The notes: generated from the letters alone by a model not told the origin. Shown: positions 1 to 10,519, counted from the stretch's first letter. The stretch: DNA of 64,000 nucleotides from Limonium bicolor (GCA_023374045.1 CM041776.1:476831375-476895374); one strand, 5' to 3'. Program-made: numbers and translations.

Positions 1-88
1 TCTTTTGAGAGGGCCCCTCGGGATTTGAATATCATTTTCTTCCATTCACGTGTGTTAGTTTCTCTCTCTTTCGTTCCTAACTCTAACA
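1..88 (+). repeat. Element A LTR 3' end (R/U5), plus-strand copy
   Basis: This is the reverse complement of about 4874-4960, the 3' end of the minus-strand LTR, with few differences. It ends in CTAACA just before the primer site. The rest of this LTR, if present, is left of the window. Confidence 0.85.
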
Positions 89-89
89 C

Positions 90-107
90 TGGTGCGGTGA
101 GCGGGAA
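90..107 (+). promoter_or_regulatory. Primer-binding site of element A, plus copy
   Basis: TGGTGCGGTGAGCGGGAA begins one base after the LTR end. TGG matches the complement of a tRNA CCA end. I could not match the rest to a specific tRNA. The same motif starts the minus-strand internal region at 4871. Confidence 0.6.
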
Positions 108-121
108 TCGGGTAGCGAGAG

Positions 122-1056
122 ATGACTAGTACCACTACCCTATCGAGGCTAATTGAAGCGTTGGAGATGAGCTTGAGAGAAACTACAGAATCAATGCGAA
201 TTGAGAGATCAAATTGCTCTCACTGATCGCAAGGCAGATCAGTTCCAGGTGCATGTCAGGCGCACTTGGATCGCATCGAACAGTTGGTCACGACGATCGC
301 TGGTCGGCAAGGAGGGCTGCAGTCTTCATTGACTGGAATTGGTGAAGGAGGTGGTGGCGGAAAGAGTCTTGGTGGCGGTCGCTCTTTCATCTCGACAAAG
401 AAAGTAGAACTTCCTAATTTCAACGGGGAAGATCCCTTATCTTGGCTGGCAAAGGAAGAACAATACTTCACCATCCAGAATACCACCGATGCCATGAAAC
501 TGCGTTGGGCCTTGGTTTGTATGGAAGGATCGGCTCTTCACTGGAGTCGTTGGCTCATACAGAGGAAGCCGACATTGACGTGGGAGGAATTGAAAGGAGA
601 GCTGGTGCAGCGATTCGCATCGCAGATCGCCGTGAATCCTTATGAAGCCTTGGCGGCAGTCCATCAATGGAATTCAGTCTCAGCATACATCGACGAGTTT
701 ATCGCACGATCTTCGTGTGTGCCCGATTTGGTTGAATCGCATTACATAGGATGTTTTTTGAATGGGTTGAAGAAGGAGATTCGAATTCGAATTCGTTCAC
801 ACGAGATCACAGATATATACCGCACGATGAATCTTGCTCGTGAGATTGAACGTGAACTTGAGGCAGTTAGGAGTTGGGGAAAAGGGAGCGATTCGAGGCA
901 GGAAACGTTGGGGCTTCATTTCGGGCTCGGAGACCGCCCTTTGGCCGCGACTTCCTCAGTTGCGAATTCCTTCTCTGGCGGATCTAGGTCAGGCTCTTTC
1001 TCCTACTCTCCATCGCCGCGTCTTCAAGGAGAGATGTCTAAGGGAGAGTCGTTGTC
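122..1056 (+). pseudogene. gag: Element A gag (capsid) remnant
   Basis: The likely start is ATG 122, 34 bases after the LTR end. The frame breaks near 205 and returns near 260, consistent with compensating indels; a long open stretch then runs from 266. The core, around 400-870, is a retrotransposon Gag domain: PNFNGEDPLSWLAKEEQYF, then WALVCMEGSALHW and LTWEELKGELVQRF. This is the capsid that packages element RNA into cytoplasmic particles. Gag ends abruptly at about 1056, where the sequence changes into an LTR fragment in the opposite orientation. No zinc knuckle follows; it is on the other strand at 4640-4770. Gag identity is firm; it is not functional as it stands. Confidence 0.85.
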
Positions 1057-1183
1057 CTTGACCCCACCTTTATTCTGTTAATGACTATTTATAATCCCCC
1101 TGCACAAAAGTCACTGGTCCCCACCAGCAACCCTTCTTTTACGAGAATAAACCTTCCAGCCAGAATTAACATCTTCACTAACA
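1057..1183 (-). repeat. Element A partial 3' LTR (U3 side)
   Basis: It matches 5015-5141 nearly base for base. Read on the minus strand it starts TGTTAGTGAAG and includes a TATAAATA box, then stops about 36 bases past that box, where the inverted gag begins. The R and U5 parts are missing. Confidence 0.85.
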
Positions 1184-1200
1184 ACACCATCCTCCCTTAA
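1184..1200 (-). promoter_or_regulatory. Polypurine tract of element A
   Basis: On the minus strand TTAAGGGAGGATGGTGT abuts the LTR start. A purine-rich run at this place is the usual primer for plus-strand DNA synthesis. Confidence 0.6.
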
Positions 1201-1330
1201 GCAAGCCTTGTCCACAAGGCGGGAACTTGGAAACTGAGCTCTAAACACTGCACAAGTGAGCCAGGATGCCTCCTCCTCTACACGGTTAGCCCATTTCACA
1301 AGTAAATGATGGCAAGGATAGCCCCTTGGT
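1190..1330 (-). pseudogene. Element A chromodomain
   Basis: The minus-strand frame ending just before the LTR reads LVKWANRVEEEASWLTCAVF followed by RAQFPSSRLVDK. This matches the plant chromovirus chromodomain pattern of a hydrophobic strand, KW, an acidic EEA-W segment and a QFP...LEDK tail. Chromodomains fused to integrase direct insertion to chromatin, usually heterochromatin. It is separated from the integrase C-terminus by stop codons near 1310-1425. It marks A as a chromovirus. Confidence 0.75.
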
Positions 1331-1424
1331 CAGTGTTGCACTGCCACAATTTCTTCAGGTTCAAACAGGGGCGCTTCAGCCATTAATCACTCGGGTAAGG
1401 TAGGTTCTACTGTGTGTTGTCCCA

Positions 1425-2690
1425 CTACCCTCTTGAGCTGGGAAACATGGAACACCGGGTGGACACGAGAGGTGACTGGCAGCTCCAGCTTATAAGATAC
1501 CGGACTATACTTGCAGCAACGCGAAAAGGGCCATAATAGCAAGGAGACAACTTAGCATTGACTCGAACCTGCACAGAGGACTGGCGATGCGGTCGGAGTT
1601 TCAGAAACACCATATCACCTACTGCATATTGCACCTCTCTGCGTTTTTTGTTAGCAGCCTTCACCATTCTTTGCTGAGCACGCTCAAGATTGTAGCGTAG
1701 CTGCCTAAGAATTTCATCGCGGTCCTGGTGTTGCTGTGCTACTGCAGCCACACGGAATTCACCGGGTAAATACTGGTGCAAGGAGGGAGGAGGTCGTCCA
1801 TAAACCGCCTGAAAAGGGGTCATACCAGCAGCAACATGGAAGTTGGTATTGTACCAATACTCAGCCCAATGGAGCCACCTTCCCCACTGTTTGGGCTGCT
1901 CAAAAGCAAAGCAACGTAAGTATGTGCCGACACACCGATTAACAACCTCGGTCTGCCCATCCGTCTCTGGGTGATATGAACTACTCATCTTCAGCTTAGT
2001 TCCTTGTGCAGAAAAGAATTCCTGCCAAAAAAGCTGAGGAAGACAGATCCCTATCGCTGATAATGGAACGAGGAACACCATGTAAACGGACCACTTCTCG
2101 GGCAAATAAGTCCGCCACTATCTTAGTTGTATAAGGGTGACGAAGGCTAATGAAATGACCCTGCTTACTCAATCTGTCAACTACCACAAAAATACAGTCT
2201 AAACCATGGGACCGGGGTAATCCACTCACAAAATCAAGGGAAATGTCCTTCCAAACAGCAGTCGGAAGTGGCAAGGGTTGTAGCAGCCCGACTGGTGATA
2301 AGGCCTCATACTTGTGCTGCTGAAAAATCAAACAAGCAGCCACAAACTTCTGTACGTCTCTCATCATTCCCGGCCAGTAGAGATTAGCAGCCAACCGGCG
2401 GTACGTCCGATAGGCGCCTGAATGACCACCCACGGGAGTGGAATGAAATTCCTCCATAAGCTTGGAAATCCAGCTTGACTTAGGACTGACTACCAGTCTT
2501 TCTTTACGATACAAGCTCCACTGAATTAGCTGATAAGATGGTCTACACCCCGGATCTCTGTGCAGATCCTGGAAAATCTGATGGTATAGTGGATCTTCTT
2601 TAGTCTCCTTAATGAGGTTCACCGCCTCTGGCCAACAAGGAATGGACAGAGCATTGAGCTCCTGTTCCTCCCCAATACGAGACAAAGCAT
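1425..2690 (-). pseudogene. Element A integrase
   Basis: Reading down the minus strand, the region has an HHCC-like zinc site (HSTPVGGHSGAYRTY, then CLIFQQ where the second cysteine is replaced by Phe) and the core D in ISLDFVSGLP. The second core D is in IISDRD, followed by a frameshift near 2010-2040. The core E is in YHPETDGQTEVVNR. The C-terminal strand VGDMVFLKLRPHRQ and LSPCYYGPFRV end the part before the chromodomain. Integrase inserts element DNA into the chromosome. The lost cysteine and the frameshift mean it is dead. Confidence 0.85.
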
Positions 2691-2691
2691 C

Positions 2692-3035
2692 AGCCGCTTT
2701 ATTCAAGCTTCCTGATTTGTACTCCACTGTAAAATCATACCCCAGCAACTTAGCCAACCAATTCTGTTGTGCAGGGGTTGTAATAGGCTGCTTCAACAGA
2801 TGCCGCAAACTACTGTTATCGGTGCGTACGGTAAACTGCCGCCCAACCAGATAAGGTCGCCAATGCTGAATTGCAAGAACCAAGGCCATCATCTCCTTTT
2901 CATAGGTGGATTTAGCCAACGCACTCCCTCCCTCAACCCCTTGCTGTAGTAAGCCAAGGGTCTACCGTGCTGCATCAGAACTGCACCGATGCCCACACCA
3001 GAAGCATCGCATTCCAGAGTAAATCTGAGCAAAAT
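2692..3035 (-). pseudogene. Element A RNase H
   Basis: The minus strand carries the Ty3 RNase H pattern: a decayed first strand near 3000, [20 protein letters not shown], then RTDNSSLRHLL with the catalytic D in TDN, and ADALSR at the end. It degrades RNA in RNA/DNA hybrids during reverse transcription. It joins integrase in one frame from about 2919 down to 2000 but is broken from RT by frameshifts near 2960 and 3000. Confidence 0.8.
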
Positions 3036-3039
3036 CAGG

Positions 3040-3965
3040 AAGGACTAATACCAGAGCAGATACCATGGCTTGCTGCAGTTGCACAAAAGCTCTTTGAGCT
3101 TCACCAGTCCACTCAACCGCTGCAAAACTTTCCTTCTTCAGCAATGATGTCAACGGCCTAGCTATCTCCCCCATAAACCCTTAATGAACTCAGGAGGTAA
3201 TAACCAGTGAGGCCCAAAAGCCGCGCAATGCCTTAACCGACCGAGGAACAGGCCACTGCAAATACTGGTTACTTTACTTGGATCCATAAAGACCCCTTGG
3301 GCTGAGATGATATGGCCCAAGTAATCCACCGACTTCTTGCAAATAAGCACTTCTTCCTATTGGCAAAGAACCCTGCCTTATCCAAAGTAACCAGAACAGT
3401 TTCCGATGCTCCAAGTGGGCTGACCATGAACTACTATAACACCAGTATGTCATAAAAAAAACCAGCACATACTGCGCAAATCAAGGCGAAGCAGATCATT
3501 CATAGATGCTTGAAAGGTGGAAGGTGCTTGGTTTAAACCACAACGGCATAAACCAAAAATTCGTAGTGACCGGTGTGTACGAAAGGTAGTTTTACAAACA
3601 TCATCCCTTGCCACTCGATCTGGTGATAACCGGAACAGAGGTCGATCTTGGAATAGAATTCTGTCCCCCTTCAATTCATCCAGCAGCTCTTGGATAATAG
3701 GAATCGGATATCGATCTGGAATAGTGGCTTGTTAAGAGCTCTATATCAACACAAAACCTCCAGCTTCCGTCTTTTTTCTTGACCAGAACACCGGAGTAGA
3801 AAAGGACTCGTGCTAGCTGGATTATCCCCTGCTAACATTTCAGTCACCAACCTCTCAATCTCATCCTTCTGCGTGTGACTGTACCGATAGGGGAAACATT
3901 GATTCCCTCTTTCCTGGAATCAAAGGGATTCGATGATCTACCGATCGTTCAGGAGGAAGTTCTGT
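3040..3965 (-). pseudogene. Element A reverse transcriptase, heavily broken
   Basis: Fragments in several minus-strand frames spell a Ty3 RT: the entry segment around HTQKDEIERLVTEML, VLVKKKD, NQAPSTFQASMNDLLR, and the region of the active-site FxDD box. The active-site stretch reads FFMTYWCYSS, as expected if one base were lost inside the normal FFDDILVYS coding. At least four frame changes and stops occur. RT would copy the element RNA into DNA. Confidence 0.8.
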
Positions 3966-4195
3966 CGGAATACAAAATCCGCTCAAATTTAGCAAGTAAT
4001 TGGGCTAAATCAGAGGGAATTACCTCCTCTGCGCGGTGCGCCTCCAGGACCAGCAAGATCATGGGCTGAACCGCACTTTGCTGAATGACCAGCTTCTGAA
4101 TGAATGACCAGAGATTGCTGCCTTGCTGAAGATGCATCGCCCCCAAGGAAACTTGTCTTCCTTGCCACAGGAAACTCATTGTTAATTTGGACCAG

Positions 4196-4636
4196 TTAGA
4201 TACCACATCTCCCAAGGTTCTCAGCCATGTCATTCCAAGAATGACGAGGAAACCGATAACAATCCAAAGGCATAGACACCACGCCTAGAATTACCATAAG
4301 CCCCTTACATACCCCTTCAGAAATCTTCCTACTTCCATTACCCAGATGCACTCCAAACTGCGGCGTCAGCAAGCATTCTAATTTCAGTTCCGTCACCAAC
4401 CGCGTAGCCACAAAATTATGGCTAGCCCTACTATCAATCATGAGAACAATCTCCCGGTCACCAATCTTTCCCCTTAACTTCATTGTTTCTGGTTGATTAA
4501 ACCCCTCAGAAGAAAACAGCGATAAGTCCAAAAGCATCAGTTGTGAATCAGTAGTAGAGAGCTCACCTTCTTTACTGCCAAGGTCGAGCCCCTCCAATGC
4601 ACAAATCTCAGGGGAAAGTTCCTCGCCTTCTGCCAA
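4196..4636 (-). pseudogene. Element A aspartic protease with altered active site
   Basis: A minus-strand open stretch contains MKLRGKIGDREIVLMIDSRA, then SHNFVATRLV. This is the retroviral-type pepsin fold that cuts Gag-Pol. The family active site is D-S/T-G; here it reads D-S-R, so Gly is replaced by Arg, which should abolish activity. The partner strand KGLMVILGVV is visible. It is followed on the minus strand by a broken linker into RT. Confidence 0.8.
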
Positions 4637-4639
4637 AAT

Positions 4640-4780
4640 TAGGGTTCACAACCCGCGATTGGGACATTGATGAGTAGGGGAGTACGGTTTCTTACATCTA
4701 TAACATAGCCCCTTTGCACGTAAATCTGCATATTCTTGATATGTGCTAGGCCGTACTGGTTTAATAATCCGACTGGCGGT
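4640..4780 (-). pseudogene. Element A gag zinc knuckle remnant
   Basis: In one minus-strand frame it reads TYQEYADLRAKGLCYRCKKP, then YSPTHQCPN. The CxxC...HxC spacing is the variant zinc knuckle found at the gag-pol joint of many plant chromoviruses. It lies less than 100 bases from the primer site, so the leader and the capsid part of gag are missing here. A stop codon separates it from the protease frame. Confidence 0.7.
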
Positions 4781-4854
4781 GGATCAAGTCCCTGACAAAC
4801 TCCCAGCCATAGAGGAAGGTCCCTCCCCTGGGAACGACGACCTGGGCGTGAATT

Positions 4855-4871
4855 TCCCCCCCACCGCACCA
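4855..4871 (-). promoter_or_regulatory. Primer-binding site of element A, minus copy
   Basis: On the minus strand TGGTGCGGTG starts two bases after the LTR end and matches the plus-strand copy at 90-99. Beyond ten bases the two copies diverge, because the minus copy has lost its leader. Confidence 0.55.
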
Positions 4872-4873
4872 GT

Positions 4874-5141
4874 TGTTAGAGTTAGGAACGAAAGAGAGAA
4901 ACTAACGCACGTGAATGGAAGAAAATGATATTCAAATCCCCGAGGGGCCCTCTCAAAAGAGAGACGTAACTGTCTACCTGGAAGGTAAGTTACAATTAGA
5001 CAATCTGATTAATACTTGACCCCTCCTTTATTCTGTTAATGACTATTTATAATCCCCCTGCACAAAAGTCACTGGTCCCCACCAGCAACCCTTCTTTTAT
5101 GAGAATAAACCTTCTAGCCAGAATTAACATCTTCACTAACA
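4874..5141 (-). repeat. Element A 5' LTR (268 bp)
   Basis: On the minus strand it starts TGTTAGTGAAG and ends CTCTAACA, with matching TGTTAG/CTAACA ends. A TATAAATA box lies at 5044-5051; transcription would start near 5015-5021. Parts of it recur at 1057-1183 in the same orientation and at 1-88 inverted. Confidence 0.85.
5044..5051 (-). promoter_or_regulatory. TATA box in element A LTR
   Basis: TATAAATA on the minus strand; the same box is kept in the partial LTR near 1086-1093. It marks the U3 promoter. Confidence 0.5.
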
Positions 5142-6217
5142 TGATGCCCCAAATTTTTTTTTATTGTTTACTTCTTTCTGATTCGCAAAGGGAGTCTATA
5201 TCAATTTGATCTTATATTAGAGAGTCTATGGCATTCTTCTAATGTTGTTATGTTAGCTTGAGGCAGGAGGACTACTATTGTCTTCTTCCTTGATATTTTT
5301 TAGCCTCTTAAAAGAGAGAGTTATTAAACTATTTTATTTCCTCCTTCTCTCTTATTTTATTTTAGGATAAAATAATTTCTCACTCTCTCATTGACGGTTC
5401 TCTCGTCATCCTCTACGCGTTCAACTTCTCCTCCCTTTGCTCATCTTCTTCTTTAATTCCTCTTGATTATTAATCACTGGAGGTCTGGTGATGGAATTCT
5501 GTTCGTCTAGTCATCAATCAGGTTTGGGTTGTGAATTTGGTTCCCTTCTTCGTTGAGCCTCCCTTCTCTTGTTGCTGATTTTGGTTTTGTATTTGGGGAG
5601 CGTTCAATTCGAGGGACCGTCGTTCGAGTGGAGATTCGAAGAGGGCGTTTCGTAGAGTCCGCAGAGATGGCTTAGCTACAATGTGAGGTAGGTGGTAGAT
5701 GGATTCGGTTGTGTGCGTTCACCCACGGGGGTTTTGGTTCCGTTGTTTTCCGTATATGTTTATGTGGTTTCTGATTTGTGGTGATTTTGTCTGTGTTCCG
5801 GATTTGCGTTTTGATGTGTTACAACCCCGTGGGATTTGTGTCTATTTTGCGTATTTTGATATGTAAGTAATATTTTGACAATGGTGAATCAACCTCTGCG
5901 ATTCCCTTCTGTTTTGTGAACTCTGAGTACTTCTGATTTGAGAGTTCGGGTTGTTAGATTGCTCTATGTTTGGTGACCGATCTCTGTCTGATTTGTCCTG
6001 GTTTTGACCTTCTAAAAACTGCCATAGTTATGGCTTAAAAGTTCTGGATTTGCGCTGCACTTTTGACATTGTTTTGTGGTTCTATTAGTGTGAAAATCAT
6101 TTCTGAAAACTGCACCTTTTGAGTCTATTTGTATTCTGTGTTTACTCTACGAATTGGCGTTGTTTTGATGATTCTGTTCGCCTCAGATTTCGTTCTGGAA
6201 ACTGCATTTTTCGGCGC

Positions 6218-6239
6218 GTCCGAACTTGGAAGTTCGGAC
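6218..6239. repeat. Hairpin unit of LTR G, left of F
   Basis: A perfect 10-bp stem, GTCCGAACTT with its complement, separated by GG. It is the first of the units that continue at 10520 on the other side of F; with F removed the two lie 73 bp apart. Confidence 0.75.
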
Positions 6240-6246
6240 ACGCTCT

Positions 6247-6251
6247 GTTGC
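6247..6251. repeat. Target-site duplication of F, left
   Basis: GTTGC occurs here directly before the LTR end and again at 10476-10480 directly after the other LTR. The 5-bp size is typical of Ty3/gypsy integrases. Confidence 0.85.
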
Positions 6252-7975
6252 TGTTAGCAGAAATATGTTACTATCTCTACCTAGGCAGTGTACCTATCGT
6301 TTTGCGGAATAGTGAATTAAGTGGGGGTTGTCGATCTCAGAGACCTCGTTCAATTAATTGACAATTTATTTACTAACTGAGAAACTAAACTAAGAAAACA
6401 GGAAACGTCACTTTTTTCAGGTTTACTTAATTTAATGAAAAGAAAGACTCAACAAACTAATATAAAATAATAAAACAATAAATTAAATTAAACAAATAAA
6501 TAAAAAGTAAAATTCTAAATAAAAGGAAGCACCCCGGATTGTTCAGCAAACCTTCACTATATAATCTATTAATAAACTCTTCCCTAATTCTGCAATAAAC
6601 TCAGAAACTATAATTAATTCGTCAACGGCTAAGTCTAATGAATCCTAACCAGTTGCTAGAACTAGCAGCAGACTAATGCTCTAATCCAGACACAACTAAT
6701 CGCATAAAGAACAGTTTCTATTTGAGACCGATTAACCTATAGGCAGGATCATGCTTCTAGTTGTTAATCAGGTTTAATTCCTATGTCTTGTTATCTATCT
6801 CAGCTCTCGTGTGTTGATTAGAAAACTACAAAGATTGCTTTAATAATTAGCTAGAAAATTAAAGCGCATGAAGAACTGGAATTAAACTACTGCATTAATG
6901 AATTAGTGAAAAGATTACAAAATAAACATGAAGATCCGGTTTGCTATCCCAATCCGGGGAGCCAAACTAACTACGCTAACATAAATATAAAAATAACAAA
7001 AGTAACAAAGAATGACATTAAATGAATTAAGAGATAGGGCAGAGAAAACTCCAGTTAGCAAGTTTGACTCTGACTCCCTGTTCCGACTTCGTCTTCACGT
7101 CGGTGCAACAATGGTGGGTTATGGATATGTGGAGGTGTGATGGTGCTTGCGGCGTGTGATGTGGTGGTGGTCTGGTGTTGGATGAACTGTGGTGTCGGTG
7201 GTCGTGAGGGAAGAATGAATTCAGAGGCGCGGAGCGCCGTGCTCTCGTGTGGGCATGCCCCGGCGTCCGAGAATACCAAAACCTAGCATTTTCTTATATA
7301 GCAGCAAGAGAATATTTTATCTCCAATAACGGTGTGCCACCAAAAATATGCTAACAACATGAGTGCCAGAAAATTCCTCTCGTGTGTAATTCATGTGTGG
7401 CCGTGACCGAATAAATTAATAAAATAATAATGAGTCATGTAAATCACTTATCACAAAGCCACCTTAATTCTTCATCAAATCTCCCCTTTTTTTTAATCTC
7501 CAAAGCTGCCGTGCCTGCATCAATGTTATATGTGTGCCCATAATATACTAATTGTCGTGTGTGTGCATGGGATATCAATCGTGAGTTTGATATCATGATT
7601 AAAGTGCAGCTGGTGTGATCATGAAGTAATGATGATTCAATGAATTTGACAATGATATCAATCATCAAGTGGTACGATGATAATGTGGAGCTTGGTAATT
7701 GATTTGGCAATAATGGTGTATGGTGATGATTGAATATCTTGATGATCCCTTGATATCCAAGTCCCGTATATATGCTTGTTTGTTACATTGTAATCCTTAT
7801 GAGATGATGTATGTATCTCCTAGACTGTTTTCCTGCATTTGACACATAAAATATATCAGTTCATATGAAGACTTAAATGTAAAGAAAACATATGATAAGT
7901 GAGAAATATGACATGAATTATTATGAAAATAGGAAGAATTATAGCCCTAAAAATAGATGTATTTCGCACTTATCA
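6252..7975 (-). repeat. Element F 3' LTR (1724 bp)
   Basis: On the minus strand it starts TGATAAGTGCGAAATACATC and ends TTTCTGCTAACA. The end part (6252-6420) closely matches the ends of the B LTRs (30240-30396), including the TACACTGCCTAGG stretch. The spurious ORFs at 7055-7279 and 7444-7710 fall inside it. Confidence 0.88.
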
Positions 7976-9415
7976 AACTTCCTCACACTTAGCTTTTGCT
8001 TGTCCTCAAGCAAATAGAGAATAAAACTATCTCTAAGGCCGTAGTACCGAACCTGAGGATCAAACAGATGCAAAACAGAAAGCAAGCAAAGTGACAATCG
8101 GAAGAATAGTTCTGCTCCCGGTTGTAGGTTTTCGCAATCAGTGAAAAAGAATGATTTTAAAATCATGGAGAAGTTAGATTACAAAATCTGAATATAGATT
8201 ATCTTGGGATCTTCCACCATTCCTTTCCTCTAACCTTTGGATGACAAGGGGTGTGAAGTAACACCTTATTCCGTGATACCTTTCAACACCACGTACTCAT
8301 GATCAAAAACAAAAATTAAACTGCAATTAACTTTTCTTTCGCTTGCAAAAACATTATTCTTCAAGAATTATATACAGAACAAACGAATAATTGCGAATTG
8401 CAGAGTTATTCCGTAACCTAGACTTTTCTCTCTATCCTTGTAACGGTGTTGGGCCAACTATCCCAGATCCCGAGACCTTAGGTAGATAGGTGTTAAGGCA
8501 CCCCTAGGACTTAATAACCGGATAGACGAGGCCTGCTTTTGTTGGGAAAAAATTCTGATCAGCGGAGTACCTTGCCTTATCCTTTCATTCCAAACTTTCA
8601 CATCATTTCCAAAATCCCAAGCTAAACTAATTCAGTTTCCACAATCAACTAATCCATCAAATTTCAGTGAAAACGGATTAATTTTAATAAAATTATATAC
8701 AAACAACCTAAAGCAGAAAGATTCTTGAGGGGTCACCCCGCTCGATTTCAAACTTCCACAAACATTTTCACCCAAGAATTCGACATTTATAAGCACTCAG
8801 AGTAGCCATTATCCAAAAGTAGAAGACAATAAAAACAAGTGTGGCATTGAAGTGCAACTAGCATATTTTCAGGGAAAGATCTCTACTTCCTCACACTTAA
8901 GAGGAGCAATGTCCTCATTGTTCAAAAATAAAAATCAAGAAAAGACCTTTCAAAATATGCCACTCATTAAGGATTCATTCAGGACAATCATGAACTGATA
9001 AATAAGCAATTATAGCACGATAGGCTGAACACAAACATTCAAAATAAAGAAACTGAAACTCCCCTGATATCGTAGATTGAAGAAGGTTCCCTTCCTCACA
9101 CTTAAGCTTGAACAAGGGGTAGCGTTCCTCACACTTGCGTTCAAGCAAGTGTCCAGCCTTGGGGTACATCAAACACCATGATAAAAATTTCACCTGCACA
9201 CACTCACAACTACCACAAAAACGCTGAAAGCGTTGCATTAAAAGCACAGGCACCACTGCCATCTCTGATTGAAAGAAAAACAAAAATAAAACCAAAAACA
9301 AAAATAAATTCAAAAATAAAACATAAATTTAACCACTGGGTTGCCTCCCAGTAAGCTACCCGTCTTTATAGTCTTTGGCTAGACTCCCACTTCGTTATCC
9401 TGGATCAAAAATAAA
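7976..9415 (-). other. Element F 3' noncoding region with polypurine tract
   Basis: No coding sequence is evident. On the minus strand AAGTGTGAGGAAGTT abuts the LTR at 7976 as the polypurine tract. Similar GTGTGAGGAA motifs occur near 8890, 9095 and 9130. The blocks at 8218-8310 and 8445-8600 match noncoding blocks downstream of pol in B (37800-38150) and E (57520-57895). The segment near 9345-9395, with CTGGGAGGCAACCCAGTGG on the minus strand, matches the stretch after the B pol stop. Confidence 0.8.
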
Positions 9416-10015
9416 AGTAGACAACAACTTTGCCAAGAAAACGAAGTAGGCAATAATTAAAAGCAAACCACCTGGATCAAAACAAAGCGTTACTTCGGCA
9501 AATAAAATAGGAAATTGAATACTCCACAAAACCTGATGTTTGAGGAGATACTGCCGGTAACGTATTTCTACTTGGAGACCAGGTGATGATGGATTATCTG
9601 CCTCAAATTCGAGGACATAAACGTCATCCTCCTGTTGTTGAGGCTTCTGGATGCAAGGTGGGAGTTGCCGATCAATTGGTGGTAGCGGTGTTCCCTCCTT
9701 AGATTCGAGGATACAATATTCTCTTCTGGTTGCAGAGACTTAACATTATAATCCTGCTGGTAGATAACTTCAGAGGGAGATTCAACTTCTTCAACGTCTC
9801 TGGAGTCAACCACATCAGGTACCTCCACTGGTTCACAGATGGGTGCAGGCAGAATATCTTCATATACTGGTTGCTCTATTTGAGTTGAGGTTGAAGGAGG
9901 AGGGGAATATAAATTCCCAAATAACGCTCCAACTCTTCAAGACTCCTCTCCAGCTTCAAAATTATAGGCTTGGAATGGTCTTCACCCATCAAAGTCTCCA
10001 CTTGAGATTGGTCCA
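9416..10015 (-). other. Unrecognised internal segment of F
   Basis: It lies between the gag remnant and the 3' noncoding region. A minus-strand open stretch of 86 codons occurs (9568-9828), but I recognise no domain. Another frame reads EEDDVYVLEFEAD-like acidic residues. It is probably decayed gag-pol linker sequence. Confidence 0.4.
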
Positions 10016-10214
10016 CTAGGTCCGAATAACTTTGGCTATGGAGAATTCCAATTGTTGTTGTGCTAACTGCTGTGAGATCTGATTAAGTTGCCTTTCCCAA
10101 CTCTGGTTTATAGCTTCTTGCTCAACAAATTTAGCATCAAACTTAGATTCAATTTTAGAAAATTTAGCATTAGTGGATTTTCTTTGCTCCAAGATCTCTG
10201 CAAGCATGCTCTCT
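10016..10214 (-). pseudogene. gag: Element F gag C-terminal remnant
   Basis: The minus strand encodes MLAEILEQRKSTNAKFSKIE, then SKF...QEAINQSWERQLNQ. It corresponds to the gag tail of B at 32800-32960 (MLAELLKQGQATNARFTEIE), a heptad-like helical segment. It is joined directly to LTR sequence at about 10215, so the front of gag, the leader and the primer site are deleted. Confidence 0.7.
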
Positions 10215-10216
10215 AT

Positions 10217-10238
10217 GATCCCTTGATATCCAAGTCCC

Positions 10239-10276
<38 letters not shown>

Positions 10277-10475
10277 TCGTTTTTACATTGTAATCCTTAT
10301 GAGATGATGTATGTATCTCCTAGACTGTTTTCCTGCATTTGACACATAAAATATATCAGTTCATATCAAGACTTAAATGTAAGGAAAACATATGATAAGT
10401 GAGAAATATGACATGAATTATTATGAAAATAGGAAGAATTATAGCCCTAAAAATAGATGTATTTCGCACTTATTA
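10217..10475 (-). repeat. Element F 5' LTR fragment
   Basis: It matches the first ~255 bases of the 3' LTR (7744-7975 plus a longer TA run). Its outer end reads TA instead of TG, a single G-to-A change at the terminal dinucleotide. The rest of this LTR is deleted. Confidence 0.85.
10240..10274. repeat. (TA)n microsatellite
   Basis: About 17 TA units within the F 5' LTR fragment. The matching place in the F 3' LTR (near 7768) has only three or four, so the run expanded after insertion or in the parent copy. Confidence 0.9.
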
Positions 10476-10480
10476 GTTGC
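10476..10480. repeat. Target-site duplication of F, right
   Basis: GTTGC, identical to 6247-6251. Confidence 0.85.
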
Positions 10481-10519
10481 GCCTAGGTTTTCCGAGTTTT
10501 TCAATGTGTCTGAACTTCC

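Larger units (their letters stand above)
1..5141. mobile_element. Element A: rearranged Ty3/gypsy chromovirus
   Basis: The element is in two opposed pieces. On the plus strand, 1-1056 reads LTR end, primer site and gag. On the minus strand, 5141 down to 1057 reads LTR, primer site, zinc knuckle, protease, RT, RNase H, integrase, chromodomain, polypurine tract and a second partial LTR. Bases 1-107 are an inverted copy of about 4855-4960. The minus piece lacks gag, and the plus piece holds only the leader and gag, so together they would nearly complete one element. The left end lies outside the window. Lineage within chromoviruses is not resolved. Confidence 0.85.
6252..10475 (-). mobile_element. 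Element F: deleted Athila-type retrotransposon
   Basis: On the minus strand it reads a short piece of 5' LTR (10475-10217), a gag C-terminal remnant, a long 3' noncoding region like those of B and E, a polypurine tract and a 3' LTR (7975-6252). Protease, RT and integrase are absent. Both ends are flanked by GTTGC, so this deleted form is bounded by a real insertion event. It is either a deletion product or a non-autonomous derivative. Confidence 0.85.

Noticed and set aside
5137..5146. Target duplication for solo LTR G
   Set aside because: The left end abuts the LTR of A, so the original flank cannot be seen; bases after 12097 (GTAAA) have no visible partner.
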